The notes beneath the pieces were generated by a model that had not been told where the DNA came from, searched no databases, and worked only from the letters and a program-made list of their open reading frames with translations. A program made the position numbers and the translations under genes. A stretch of DNA of 21,131 nt from CAYNNQ01 sp051748085 (lineage in GTDB: Bacteria; Desulfobacterota; Desulfovibrionia; Desulfovibrionales; Desulfonatronovibrionaceae), in NCBI GenBank assembly GCA_051748085.1, contig JBNJHA010000038.1, forward strand, positions 1-21,131, given 5' to 3'. Below, piece after piece: positions 7,675 through 15,445 of the stretch. The first letter of the stretch is position 1, and each line of letters opens with the position of its first letter.

Positions 7675-8598
7675 TTAGATTGTGTAATGACTCAACCAGC
7701 CAGCATACTTGAGATTTTCCCCGTGAACCACGGAAAAATACTCTGACTGCAGATTCTTGGTTATCGGTCCGGCTTCTCCGGGACCGACTATTCTGCGATC
7801 TACTTCCCTTATCGGGGTCACTTCGGCGGCGGTTCCGCAAAAAAAGGCCTCATCCGCGGAATAAAGCTCATCACGAGTAAAACGCTGTTCATGCACGGTA
7901 TATCCCATGTCCCGGGCCATGATAATCAGGGTATCCCTGGTGACACCGCTCAATATGGAGCCAAGCGGCGGAGTCTTTAAAATGCCGTTCTTGACGATAA
8001 AAATATTTTCTCCCGTGGCTTCGGAAACATAGCCGTCAACATCGAGCATGAGCGCCTCGTCATAGCCGTCGGCCACGGCATCCCGCTTGGCCAGGATGGA
8101 ATTTACATAATTGCCGCTTACCTTGGCCTTGGTCATCATGACGTTTACGTGATGCCGGGTAAAAGATGAGGTCTGCACGCGGATGCCTTTGTTCAGCGCG
8201 TCTTCACCGAGATAAGCGCCCCATGGCCAGGTAACAATGGTCACCTGAACTGGATTGTCGCCGGGATGAACTCCCATGGCGCCATCACCGACAAAGGCCA
8301 GCGGACGGATATAACCCTCGTCCAAGACATTTTTTTCCAGGGTGAGAATTATGGCGTCGGTGATTTCCTGCTTGCTGAAAGGCAGCTTTAAATGGACGAT
8401 TTTGGCTGAATCAAAGAAACGATCCACATGTTCCTTTAGCCTGAAAACAGCAGATGAACCGTCCTTGCACTTGTAGCAGCGGATGCCCTCAAATATTCCG
8501 AGTCCGTAATGCAGGGTATGAGTCAATACATGTACCCGTGCCTCGTCCCAAGGGACCAGCTTGCCGTCAAACCAGATATACTCAGCCTTTTGAACCAT
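7675..8598 (-). CDS. ilvE: Branched-chain amino acid aminotransferase
   Basis: A class IV PLP-dependent aminotransferase that interconverts leucine, isoleucine and valine with their 2-oxoacids, using glutamate/2-oxoglutarate. The 307-residue product matches IlvE in length. Landmarks are HYGLGIFEGIRCY at 30-42, the PLP lysine in AKVSGNY (K159), VSEATGENIF near 192, and the SILSGVTRD phosphate-binding segment near 217. A GGAGG ribosome binding site precedes the ATG. It lies 36 bp after der and 4 bp before dnaX in the same direction. D-amino-acid aminotransferase and ADC lyase belong to the same fold class, but the length and motifs favour IlvE. Confidence 0.95.
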   Translation of the reverse strand: MVQKAEYIWFDGKLVPWDEARVHVLTHTLHYGLGIFEGIRCYKCKDGSSAVFRLKEHVDRFFDSAKIVHLKLPFSKQEITDAIILTLEKNVLDEGYIRPLAFVGDGAMGVHPGDNPVQVTIVTWPWGAYLGEDALNKGIRVQTSSFTRHHVNVMMTKAKVSGNYVNSILAKRDAVADGYDEALMLDVDGYVSEATGENIFIVKNGILKTPPLGSILSGVTRDTLIIMARDMGYTVHEQRFTRDELYSADEAFFCGTAAEVTPIREVDRRIVGPGEAGPITKNLQSEYFSVVHGENLKYAGWLSHYTI

Positions 8599-8634
8599 AA
8601 CTCTCCTCCAGAATTATATATGGGTTTGCAGAAC

Positions 8635-9951
8635 CTATTTTTTATTCCGGTTCCTGAAATACATTTTAACCGGAGTCATATCCAGACCAAAGGCCTTGCG
8701 GATCTGTTTTTCCAGATACCTGGAATAAGCCGGTTTAACCAAAGCAGAATTATTCACAAAAAAAACAAATTCGGGCGGATTGATATCCGATTGTGTAAGA
8801 TAATAAAATTTTGCCCGCCTTCCTTTTATCATCGGTGGTTGATGTTTTTGCGTCGCGTCCCCGATCAAACGATTCAATTCTCCGGTTGTTACTCTAATTT
8901 GACTTTGTTTCGATAATTTTTCGGCCAGAGGCATCAGGCCTCCAAGACCGGCTTTTGTAATCGCGGAAGTGTAAATAATCGGAGCAAAAGGACAAAAACG
9001 CAATTCATCCCTGAAATAGCGTTTCATACGGCTGATATCGGGTTGTTTAACCTGATCTATCTTGTTAACAACGACCACAAAAGGAGTTTTTTCCCGTTCC
9101 AGAAATGAAAGAAGTTTTTTATCCTGAAAAAGTACTCCCTGCAACGCATCGAGAATAATGAACACCACATGCGAGCGTTTGCTGCTTTTCAGGGAGCGCA
9201 GAATGCTGAAGCGTTCAAGGGAATCGTATATACGGGTTTTCTTTCTTACTCCGGCCGTATCGACAAAAGTGTACAATCGGCCGTTTTTTTCGATGGTTAC
9301 ATCCACGCTGTCCCGGGTTGTCCCGGCTTCGGCGCTGACTATCTGCCTTTTCTGCCCGGCAAGCGTGTTAATTATCGATGATTTGCCGACATTGGGCCGT
9401 CCGAGCATGGATATTTTAAGGCCGGTTTCCTGTTTTGCCTCCGGGGATTTCGATTTTTCCGGGAGTTTGTCTGCGAGTGAATCGAGCAAAAAGGTGATAT
9501 TATAACCATGTTCCGCTGACACGGGTATAGGATCGTAGCCAAAGGCATAAAAATCCGGACTCATTTTCTGGGCCAGTTCATGTCCGTCAATCTTGTTCAC
9601 CGCCAGGAGGACCGGCTTGTTGCTTTGCCTGAGCATACGGGCCAGATCATGTTCAACCCAGGTATCTTCTTCCCTGCCGTTCACAACGAACAGGACAAGA
9701 TCGGCTTCTTCTATGGCCTCCCGGGTCTGGACGAATATCTCATCTTCTATTTCAGTGCCGGCACCGGGAACAAGTCCCCCGGTATCCACCAGGGAAAATG
9801 CGCTCTTTTCAAGGTGGACTTCTCCATATATCCGGTCCCGGGTTACACCGGGACGATCATGGGTTATTGCCTTGTTTTTCCGGATCAACCGGTTAAAAAG
9901 AGTTGATTTGCCGACATTAGGCCGTCCAACAATAACTACTAGAGGAAGCAT
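8635..9951 (-). CDS. der: Ribosome-associated GTPase Der (EngA)
   Basis: Der is a tandem-GTPase factor for 50S ribosome assembly. The 438-residue product has two G domains, with P-loops GRPNVGKST at 9-17 and GRPNVGKSS at 184-192, DTGG and DTAG G3 motifs, NKID G4 motifs in both halves, and a C-terminal KH-like domain. The second P-loop precedes GTTRDSVDV, the conserved switch region. Its ATG lies 3 bp after the thi4 stop without a clear ribosome binding site, which suggests translational coupling to thi4. Confidence 0.97.
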   Translation of the reverse strand: MLPLVVIVGRPNVGKSTLFNRLIRKNKAITHDRPGVTRDRIYGEVHLEKSAFSLVDTGGLVPGAGTEIEDEIFVQTREAIEEADLVLFVVNGREEDTWVEHDLARMLRQSNKPVLLAVNKIDGHELAQKMSPDFYAFGYDPIPVSAEHGYNITFLLDSLADKLPEKSKSPEAKQETGLKISMLGRPNVGKSSIINTLAGQKRQIVSAEAGTTRDSVDVTIEKNGRLYTFVDTAGVRKKTRIYDSLERFSILRSLKSSKRSHVVFIILDALQGVLFQDKKLLSFLEREKTPFVVVVNKIDQVKQPDISRMKRYFRDELRFCPFAPIIYTSAITKAGLGGLMPLAEKLSKQSQIRVTTGELNRLIGDATQKHQPPMIKGRRAKFYYLTQSDINPPEFVFFVNNSALVKPAYSRYLEKQIRKAFGLDMTPVKMYFRNRNKK

Positions 9952-9954
9952 GAA

Positions 9955-10758
9955 TTAATAATCTTTGTTTTTTAAACGCGACCCTATTTCCAGGGCCGCC
10001 TTTTCGCCGGACAAAAGCATTCCGCCGAAAATCGGGCCCATACGATAGGAACCGAAACAGGCGTTCGCGGCCATTCCCGTCACATATACTCCCGGGAAGA
10101 CCTCTTTCGTATTGTTCACAGTATTGCTTTCGGCCTGCTCCGCCCACATGGACTGCTCGCCCTCGATATTGCCGGAAGGAGTGTTCAGCTCTATATCATT
10201 TTTCCTGACCAACGTATGCAAAAGTTCAGTGTCATGCCCCGTGGCATCTATCACGAATTTTGTCTTTATCATCAGCGGATCCACATGCAGACCGGACAGT
10301 TCCACAGGACCGTAGTTAATCACCAGGCCGGTAACCTTTTTTTCGGAATTTTCATGCCGGATAACTGTATCCTCTACACTCACGCAATTAAATACGCGGG
10401 TACCGGCAAGGCAGGCTTTGGAGGCCAGCGTGGTGGTCGCGGCAACCGCATCGACGGTATAATAATTAGCTTCATATTCCCGAAGCTCAAGTCCGATTTC
10501 TTCCAGAATTCTTTTGCCTTCTTCCTGGACGACAATAAAATTAAATGTCATCCCGCCTCCCCACATGCCGCCGCCCATGGAGAGCTTACGTTCAAAGATG
10601 GCCACTTTGTAGCCCTGGCCGGAAAGCATCATGGCCGCGGTCATACCCGAAGGCCCGGCTCCGACTATGGCCACGTCCAGATCAATACAGTCTTTAAATT
10701 TTTCAAAATACCTGTCAGTTATAGCTTTGGTAATAATTCCTTCATCCAGTGATTTCAT
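9955..10758 (-). CDS. thi4: Sulfide-dependent adenosine diphosphate thiazole synthase (Thi4 family)
   Basis: This enzyme makes the thiazole half of thiamine from NAD and glycine. In the suicidal eukaryotic form a backbone Cys donates the sulfur; archaeal-type enzymes have His there and use free sulfide. Here the aligned segment GLHVDPLMI carries His (residue 158), so catalytic sulfide use is expected. Other landmarks are the FAD/NAD-binding VGAGPSG near 32-38, GGGMWGGGM near 62-70, and RMGPIFGGML near the C-terminus. An AAGAGG ribosome binding site abuts an upstream ATG (10764) with no spacing but is 6 nt before the ATG at 10758, so the latter is chosen (267 residues). No TPP riboswitch signature is seen upstream. 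Confidence 0.93.
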   Translation of the reverse strand: MKSLDEGIITKAITDRYFEKFKDCIDLDVAIVGAGPSGMTAAMMLSGQGYKVAIFERKLSMGGGMWGGGMTFNFIVVQEEGKRILEEIGLELREYEANYYTVDAVAATTTLASKACLAGTRVFNCVSVEDTVIRHENSEKKVTGLVINYGPVELSGLHVDPLMIKTKFVIDATGHDTELLHTLVRKNDIELNTPSGNIEGEQSMWAEQAESNTVNNTKEVFPGVYVTGMAANACFGSYRMGPIFGGMLLSGEKAALEIGSRLKNKDY

Positions 10759-10764
10759 TATCAT

Positions 10765-10770
10765 CCTCTT
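10765..10770 (-). promoter_or_regulatory. Ribosome binding site that favours the second ATG of thi4
   Basis: AAGAGG is followed directly by ATGATAATG on the coding strand. Zero spacing disfavours the first ATG (10764), whereas six nucleotides to the second ATG (10758) is near ideal. Confidence 0.6.
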
Positions 10771-10792
10771 TTAATTAATATTTTTACAAATA

Positions 10793-10817
10793 TTCACCAA
10801 ACATAAAAATCGGTGAA
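10793..10817. promoter_or_regulatory. Perfect 6-bp inverted repeat upstream of thi4
   Basis: TTCACC (10793-10798) and GGTGAA (10812-10817) are perfect complements separated by 13 nt, within the AT-rich 157-bp gap between mtnA and thi4. It could be an operator half-site pair or a 5'-leader hairpin for the thi4-der transcript. No CUGAGA/ACCUGA-like TPP riboswitch cores are present. Function is unknown. Confidence 0.3.
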
Positions 10818-10915
10818 CAAATACGGATTAACAAATTAAAAATTCGGTAAACTTTTTAATGTATTGAATAATTACAATTTTTGTTTGAACAAAGGATTTT
10901 TAATGCCGTTTATTT

Positions 10916-11941
10916 TCAATCGGCAAAATTATAAGGTGGATAAAAAACACCATCCTCGGTTATAAAGGCCGTCACATACTCAGCGGGGGTAATGTCAAAG
11001 GCGTAGTTGAAAACCTCTATTTCCTTCGGAGTGATCCTCGTGCCTCCGATATGAGTAACCTCGGTACTGCTTCTGCATTCAATCGGGATTTCATTTCCCG
11101 ATGGACAGGACAGATCAAACGTGTAGCGCGGAGCGGCAACATAAAACGGAATACCATGTTCCCTGGCCATTACCGCCACGGTATAGGTTCCGATTTTATT
11201 GGCCACATCACCGTTTACTGCAATACGGTCCGCCCCGACAACCACTTTATCGATCATTGACCGCCGCATGAGAAGCCCGCAGGCATTATCACAGGCTACT
11301 TTGACCGGAATATCATCCTGCAGAAGTTCGTAAGCGGTAAGCCTCGCCCCTTGAAGAAAAGGACGGGTTTCATTAGCAATCACCAAAATATTTTTGCCCT
11401 GTTCCACCGCGCCGCGAATCACTCCCAAAGCAGTGCCGTATCCGCCGGTTGCCAAAGCGCCCGCATTGCAATGAGTCATGACTTGGTCTCCGGATGCAAG
11501 CAATGTCTGTCCCAGTCTCCCTATATCACGATTAATTTTTTGATCGTGCGCTAGAAGCTCCCTGGCCATGTTCAGCCACAGATTTTTTAAATCCTGGAGA
11601 GACAGACCTTGATTCTTATCCCGGGCTTCGCGCATATGAGCTATGGCCCATTTAAGATTTACCGCTGTCGGTCTGGCTGCGGCCAGAAAATCAATACGGG
11701 CTTCAAGCGGAAAAAACCATTGCCCGTTCTGGCCGTCTTTCTGTTCACACGCAGCCAGGTAGCATCCGAAGGCGGCAGTAACGCCGATGGCCGGGGCGCC
11801 GCGAATGACCATTTCCTGCAAGGCATAAACGATATCGTCTACATCGGCACAAGCAAACCATTTTTCTTCCGCCGGCAGATAGCGCTGATCCAAAAGAACC
11901 AGCTTATTTTGTTCCGGATCGAAAAATATATGCTCCGTCAC
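10916..11941 (-). CDS. mtnA: S-methyl-5-thioribose-1-phosphate isomerase
   Basis: MtnA converts methylthioribose-1-phosphate to methylthioribulose-1-phosphate in methionine salvage; paralogues also isomerise 5-deoxyribose-1-phosphate. The 341-residue product is the family length. Visible are IRGAPAIGV at 47-55, the catalytic cysteine in MTHCNAGALATGGYGTA (C158), NETRPFLQGARLTA near 190-203, and the catalytic aspartate in VVGADRI (D238). The start codon is GTG at 11941-11939 and overlaps the gatB TGA stop by 2 bp, with GGAG 8-9 nt upstream inside gatB. No other methionine salvage gene is in the window, so a partial salvage or 5-deoxyribose disposal role is possible. Confidence 0.95.
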   Translation of the reverse strand: MTEHIFFDPEQNKLVLLDQRYLPAEEKWFACADVDDIVYALQEMVIRGAPAIGVTAAFGCYLAACEQKDGQNGQWFFPLEARIDFLAAARPTAVNLKWAIAHMREARDKNQGLSLQDLKNLWLNMARELLAHDQKINRDIGRLGQTLLASGDQVMTHCNAGALATGGYGTALGVIRGAVEQGKNILVIANETRPFLQGARLTAYELLQDDIPVKVACDNACGLLMRRSMIDKVVVGADRIAVNGDVANKIGTYTVAVMAREHGIPFYVAAPRYTFDLSCPSGNEIPIECRSSTEVTHIGGTRITPKEIEVFNYAFDITPAEYVTAFITEDGVFYPPYNFAD

Positions 11942-13371
11942 CCCAGTTTCTCCTGCAAAATCTTGTTTACCACCCCGGGATTGGCCTGTCCTTTTGTCTT
12001 TTTCATGACCTGGCCGACAAAAAAACCCATTATTTTTTTGTGCCCGGACCTGTATTTAGCGGTCTCGTCCGGACTGTTCTCAAGTATTTCTTCAACTATT
12101 TTTTCAAGACTTTCCGTATCGGATATCTGAACCAATCCCTTTTCACGAACAATTTTTTCCGGATCAAGACCGGTTGTAAATAATTCCGGGAATATCTGCC
12201 TGCCTATTTTATTGCTTATCAACCCTTCATCTATAATCCGGATAAGATCGGAAAGATTTTGCGGCGAAAAAGGCATGTTTTTCAGGCGGCAATTGTGATC
12301 ATTCAATTCGCGCATAACTTCAGTCATTATCCAGTTGCTAACCTGTTTGGGTTGAGCACAAAGATCAACGGTGCGTTCAAAAAAATCCGCAAGTTCCTTT
12401 TCAGCAATCAAAACCGATGCATCATATTCCGGCAATTTATATTCCCGGATGAAGCGGACCTCTTTTTCAGCTGGAAGTTCAGGAATTTCCGCCTTTAATT
12501 TTTCCAGATATGCCGCATCAAGCACCAGGGGAACCAGATCCGGATCGGGGAAATAACGGTAATCATGCGCTTCTTCCTTACCCCGCATGGACCGGGTCAC
12601 TCCCTTGTCCATATCGTACAGACGCGTTTCCTGGACAATTTCCTCACCATCATAAAGGACATCCATCTGCCTCTCTATTTCAAACTCCAAAGCTTTTTGC
12701 ACGTGACGAAAGGAGTTCAGATTTTTTATCTCGGTTCTGGTCCCAAATTCCATTTGATTTTTGGGCCGCAGGGATACATTTGCATCGCAACGAAAGCTGC
12801 CTTCCTCCATATTGCCGTCACAAATATCAAGATACATAAGTATGCCGCGCAGGGATTTGAGATAGGCCACCGCTTCTTCGGGATGACGAATATCCGGCTC
12901 GGAAACAATCTCAATCAGAGGGACTCCGGTGCGGTTAAAATCAACATAACTGTGATTTTCCGACCGGGAATGAATGGATTTGCCCGCGTCTTCCTCCATG
13001 TGAATCCTGGTAACTCCGATTTTTTTCAGACCATATTCCTCGGTGCGGATTTCAATTCGGCCATGTTCGGCAAGCGGCAGTTCGAACTGCGAAATCTGGT
13101 AGCCCTTGGGCAGGTCAGGATAAAAATAATTTTTGCGGGCAAACAAGGACTTTTCGTTTATCCTGCAACCAATGGCCATCCCCATTTTAGCCGCGAATTC
13201 AACCGCGCGTTTGTTTAAGACCGGAAGCACTCCGGGCATTCCGGTACATACAGGACAGGTATTATAATTGGGATCCTCTCCAAAACTGGTTGAACAGGAA
13301 CAGAATATCTTGGTTTCAGTTTTAAGCTGGGCATGAACTTCAAGCCCGATAACACTTTCATAATCAGTCAT
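11938..13371 (-). CDS. gatB: Asp-tRNA(Asn)/Glu-tRNA(Gln) amidotransferase subunit B
   Basis: GatB is the tRNA-binding and kinase subunit of GatCAB, which amidates mischarged Asp-tRNA-Asn or Glu-tRNA-Gln. The chosen ATG at 13371 gives 477 residues beginning MTDYESVIGLEVHAQLKT, the usual family start; a 14-codon extension to a TTG at 13413 is open but unlikely. GGAGAAGGA lies just before this ATG. Zinc-site cysteines fall at 24, 26, 39 and 42. The conserved segments VDFNRTGVPLIEIVSEPD and the C-terminal YqeY-like tail (ending in VVNKILQEKLG) are present. Because glnS is also present, the complex here probably serves mainly Asn-tRNA formation. gatA and gatC are not in the window. Confidence 0.97.
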   Translation of the reverse strand: MTDYESVIGLEVHAQLKTETKIFCSCSTSFGEDPNYNTCPVCTGMPGVLPVLNKRAVEFAAKMGMAIGCRINEKSLFARKNYFYPDLPKGYQISQFELPLAEHGRIEIRTEEYGLKKIGVTRIHMEEDAGKSIHSRSENHSYVDFNRTGVPLIEIVSEPDIRHPEEAVAYLKSLRGILMYLDICDGNMEEGSFRCDANVSLRPKNQMEFGTRTEIKNLNSFRHVQKALEFEIERQMDVLYDGEEIVQETRLYDMDKGVTRSMRGKEEAHDYRYFPDPDLVPLVLDAAYLEKLKAEIPELPAEKEVRFIREYKLPEYDASVLIAEKELADFFERTVDLCAQPKQVSNWIMTEVMRELNDHNCRLKNMPFSPQNLSDLIRIIDEGLISNKIGRQIFPELFTTGLDPEKIVREKGLVQISDTESLEKIVEEILENSPDETAKYRSGHKKIMGFFVGQVMKKTKGQANPGVVNKILQEKLG

Positions 13372-13385
13372 TTCCTTCTCCGGAG

Positions 13386-13413
13386 AATATAAAAACTCAT
13401 ATCTTGCAATCAA
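13386..13413 (-). promoter_or_regulatory. Possible sigma-70-type promoter for gatB
   Basis: On the minus strand TTGATT (13413-13408) is followed after 16 nt by TATATT (13391-13386). It would start transcription about 10 nt before the gatB ATG, giving a very short leader. A match by eye to AT-rich consensus; weak evidence. Confidence 0.25.
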
Positions 13414-13642
13414 GAAAGGCCATTTAATTCAGGTACAAGTTTTTAAGTTTATCCTCGGCTCGTCAAATCGTCAACAAAGACATGAGCAGCTTGTGGGCTG
13501 ATTTTGCCCGCCCGCAAAAAATACCCATCCTTAAAAGACGAGCAATATCATATAGTCATGTACTATAGTCAGCATGACAGGTAACTGTGCACAATATATT
13601 TTCTGGGTGGTCCGAATTTTAATCTTGGTGGCAGGCAATTGA

Positions 13643-13922
13643 CTCTTCGACGGAATGCATAGATTTTTGTGAGTTATTTTCCTGATCCTTTTGATGCCGA
13701 ACTTTCGGTTCTGTATTTTCTAAGCCCCGCCAAAGGGGGGAAATCGGACCGCGGGACGGAACACAAAAACAGGTTCTCAAACCAATTGGCATTGCCGATA
13801 ACAAAAACTGCCTTCCTTTGGAACCAGCGAGGCCGAAGGGGGCAAGAAAATATGCGAACCTTTTGCCAGGAACATCAGAAAGGATCACTCGAATAAAATC
13901 CATACCCAACGTCGAGAAACCC
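13643..13922 (-). repeat. Dispersed repeat, copy 2 (280 bp)
   Basis: This is the same element as 110-413, with its arms in the opposite orientation but its core in the same orientation. Read on the minus strand it lacks 24 bp present in copy 1: the left arm runs from cttgccccc directly into ttcggcctcgct. The missing piece lies between two GCCCCC direct repeats, so a slippage deletion (or duplication in copy 1) explains the 304 versus 280 bp lengths. Only one side of the core keeps the gccccgccaaagggggga arm (13724-13741). It lies between two co-directional genes, as copy 1 does. Confidence 0.9.
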
Positions 13923-13939
13923 GGACAATTTCCGTCCGG
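13921..13939 (-). terminator. Hairpin downstream of cheD, weak terminator candidate
   Basis: CCGGAC (13921-13926) pairs with GTCCGG (13934-13939) around a 7-nt loop, about 38 nt beyond the cheD stop. Only a short GTTTCT follows on the coding strand, so termination would be weak. It also touches the edge of repeat copy 2. Confidence 0.35.
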
Positions 13940-13977
13940 AGATTCTCCACGCACTTCTTTCGTTCAGTTGGACCCTG

Positions 13978-14481
13978 TTATCTGAATATAATGGAGGTGG
14001 CGATTTTTTTTATCCACACTTCGCCTGTATGCGGACAAAAAACGACTTTCCGTCCATTTGCCCCGCCAACATCTTCAGCTACCAGACGAAGTCTTTTTTC
14101 TTTGATGCATTTATAGGCCATGCGCAAATTAGAGGCACCGGCACCGATGCTGTGCATACCGATCTGATCCGCTCCGCCGAAAAGTTTGGCTTCCAGAGTT
14201 CCGGCGCCGACTCCCTGCTTTGCAAATTGCTTGAGTAAATAATCAACAGCGGAATTGACATATTTATATACGGAAAAAATCTCACCTTTTTTTTCATGCA
14301 GATGATAATCCGGGAGCATGGCATGAAATGTGGCGCCAATCATGTGCTTACGGTTTATAAGCATAATAGAAACACAGGACCCCAAAACGGTCTGGACCGC
14401 GCAAGGCTTCGTAAAAATTCCCCCATCCCCGATATGGAGATAGATAACTTCCAGATTTTCACAGGCTTTTTTATAATTCAT
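13978..14481 (-). CDS. cheD: Chemoreceptor glutamine deamidase CheD
   Basis: CheD deamidates specific Gln residues of chemoreceptors to Glu and in some bacteria binds the phosphatase CheC. The 167-residue product has the catalytic cysteine in TVLGSCVSIML (C36) and the catalytic histidine in ATFHAMLPDY (H53), followed by the conserved KLFGGADQIG and VGGANGRKV segments. An in-frame TAG immediately precedes the ATG, so the start cannot lie further upstream; the ribosome binding site is weak. It is the last gene of the chemotaxis run, 94 bp after cheR. No cheC is seen, so any CheY-phosphate phosphatase partner must be different. Confidence 0.95.
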   Translation of the reverse strand: MNYKKACENLEVIYLHIGDGGIFTKPCAVQTVLGSCVSIMLINRKHMIGATFHAMLPDYHLHEKKGEIFSVYKYVNSAVDYLLKQFAKQGVGAGTLEAKLFGGADQIGMHSIGAGASNLRMAYKCIKEKRLRLVAEDVGGANGRKVVFCPHTGEVWIKKIATSIIFR

Positions 14482-14545
14482 CTAAAGTGTGCCGGCAAAA
14501 AAGCTGTTATGATCAAAAATTAAATTCAGACGGACTTTCATCTTC

Positions 14546-14551
14546 ATTATA
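14546..14551 (-). promoter_or_regulatory. TATAAT box in the cheR-cheD gap
   Basis: A perfect TATAAT lies on the minus strand 65 nt before cheD. No good -35 element is found at 16-18 nt, only AATCTT-like sequence next to the palindrome TAATAA-TCT-TTATTA at 14564-14578. It could give cheD its own weak transcription start. Confidence 0.2.
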
Positions 14552-14575
14552 GCCAGCATGCCATAATAAAGATTA

Positions 14576-15445
14576 TTAGTCCAAGGATTTGTATGTGGCG
14601 GGGGCCATTTGGCGCAGGGGCAGCTTCATTCCGGTAAGACTTTCGGAATGACCGATAAAAAGATATCCACCCGGCTTTAACTGCCGGCACAATTTGCGCA
14701 GAATATGCTCCTGATTCGGGCGGTCAAAATATATAAGCATATTCCGGCAGAAAATAACATCAAACGATTCGCGGAAATTAAAGTTATGCATTATGTTCAA
14801 TTGACGAAAACGGACTTTTTTCCTGATTTCCGGAGCAACACGAACCAGTGATTTTTTGCGGTCCTTGCTGCGCAGGAAATATTTGCGTTTAAGATTTAGA
14901 GACACCTTGCCCAGTTTGTCGTCCGGATATACAGCCTTTCCGGCCAACTCCAGGACATTTGAGCTGATGTCCGTGGCCAGAATTTCAAAAGGACCGCGTG
15001 GTCCGGAGTTAAAAAATTCACTGCAGACAATAGCCAGCGTATAGGGTTCTTCTCCGGATGAGCAGGCACAGCTCCAAACAGAAAACGGCCTTGAGTTATT
15101 GGGCTTTAGTTTCCATTCCGGGAGCACGATATTATTTAAGTATTCAAAATGCTTGGCCTCGCGAAAAAATTCCGTGGTATTCGTGGTCACCACATTCATA
15201 AAATGAGGCATTTCCACATCCATTCCCTGCAGGCTGAATAAATAGTCCTTATACTTGCCGAAGGAATCAAGCCCCAGCGCCCGCAGGCGTTTTTGCAGCC
15301 TGGCCTGAAGCATACCTTTTTTCGCTGTGGATATGCGAATGCCAAGCTCGGAATGAATGAATTTCTGCAGCTCCTTGAATTCCTTGGAGGACATGTCGCG
15401 GCAATGTTGGGAATACCCGCCCCGCGGGCCAGCATTCGTGGCCAC
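14576..15445 (-). CDS. cheR: Chemoreceptor glutamate methyltransferase CheR
   Basis: CheR transfers methyl groups from S-adenosylmethionine to receptor glutamates for adaptation. The 289-residue product has an N-terminal helical CheR_N domain (about 19-75), TTNTTEFFREAKHFEYL at 88-103, SAM motif VWSCACSSGEEPYTLA at 123-138, IFCRNMLIYF at 231-240, and LKPGGYLFIGHSESL at 256-270. The start is GTG at 15445, overlapping the cheA TAG by one base with AAGG just upstream; an internal ATG at codon 18 is possible but has no ribosome binding site. The matching methylesterase gene cheB is not seen in the window. Confidence 0.96.
   Translation of the reverse strand: MATNAGPRGGYSQHCRDMSSKEFKELQKFIHSELGIRISTAKKGMLQARLQKRLRALGLDSFGKYKDYLFSLQGMDVEMPHFMNVVTTNTTEFFREAKHFEYLNNIVLPEWKLKPNNSRPFSVWSCACSSGEEPYTLAIVCSEFFNSGPRGPFEILATDISSNVLELAGKAVYPDDKLGKVSLNLKRKYFLRSKDRKKSLVRVAPEIRKKVRFRQLNIMHNFNFRESFDVIFCRNMLIYFDRPNQEHILRKLCRQLKPGGYLFIGHSESLTGMKLPLRQMAPATYKSLD

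Larger units (their letters stand above)
13372..13977. other. Gene-free spacer between cheD and gatB
   Basis: This 606-bp stretch holds repeat copy 2 (13643-13922), a hairpin just after cheD (13921-13939), a small inverted repeat TATAGT-catgt-ACTATA at 13551-13567, and a weak promoter-like sequence next to gatB. A 111-codon minus frame (13619-13954) reads through the repeat but is not judged to be a gene. I see no tRNA or other structured RNA gene. Confidence 0.6.

Noticed and set aside
10759..10915. TPP riboswitch before thi4
   Set aside because: The conserved CUGAGA and ACCUGA-type cores are not found on the coding strand.
13371..13413. N-terminal extension of gatB to the TTG at 13413
   Set aside because: The extra 14 residues do not match the family, and a better ribosome binding site precedes the ATG at 13371.
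13619..13954. 111-codon minus frame spanning repeat copy 2
   Set aside because: It is open across the whole element, but of the twelve codons that differ from copy 1 about nine change the amino acid. In copy 1 the frame is broken by the inverted core. There is no ribosome binding site and the ends lie in unrelated flanks, so it looks like non-coding repeat.
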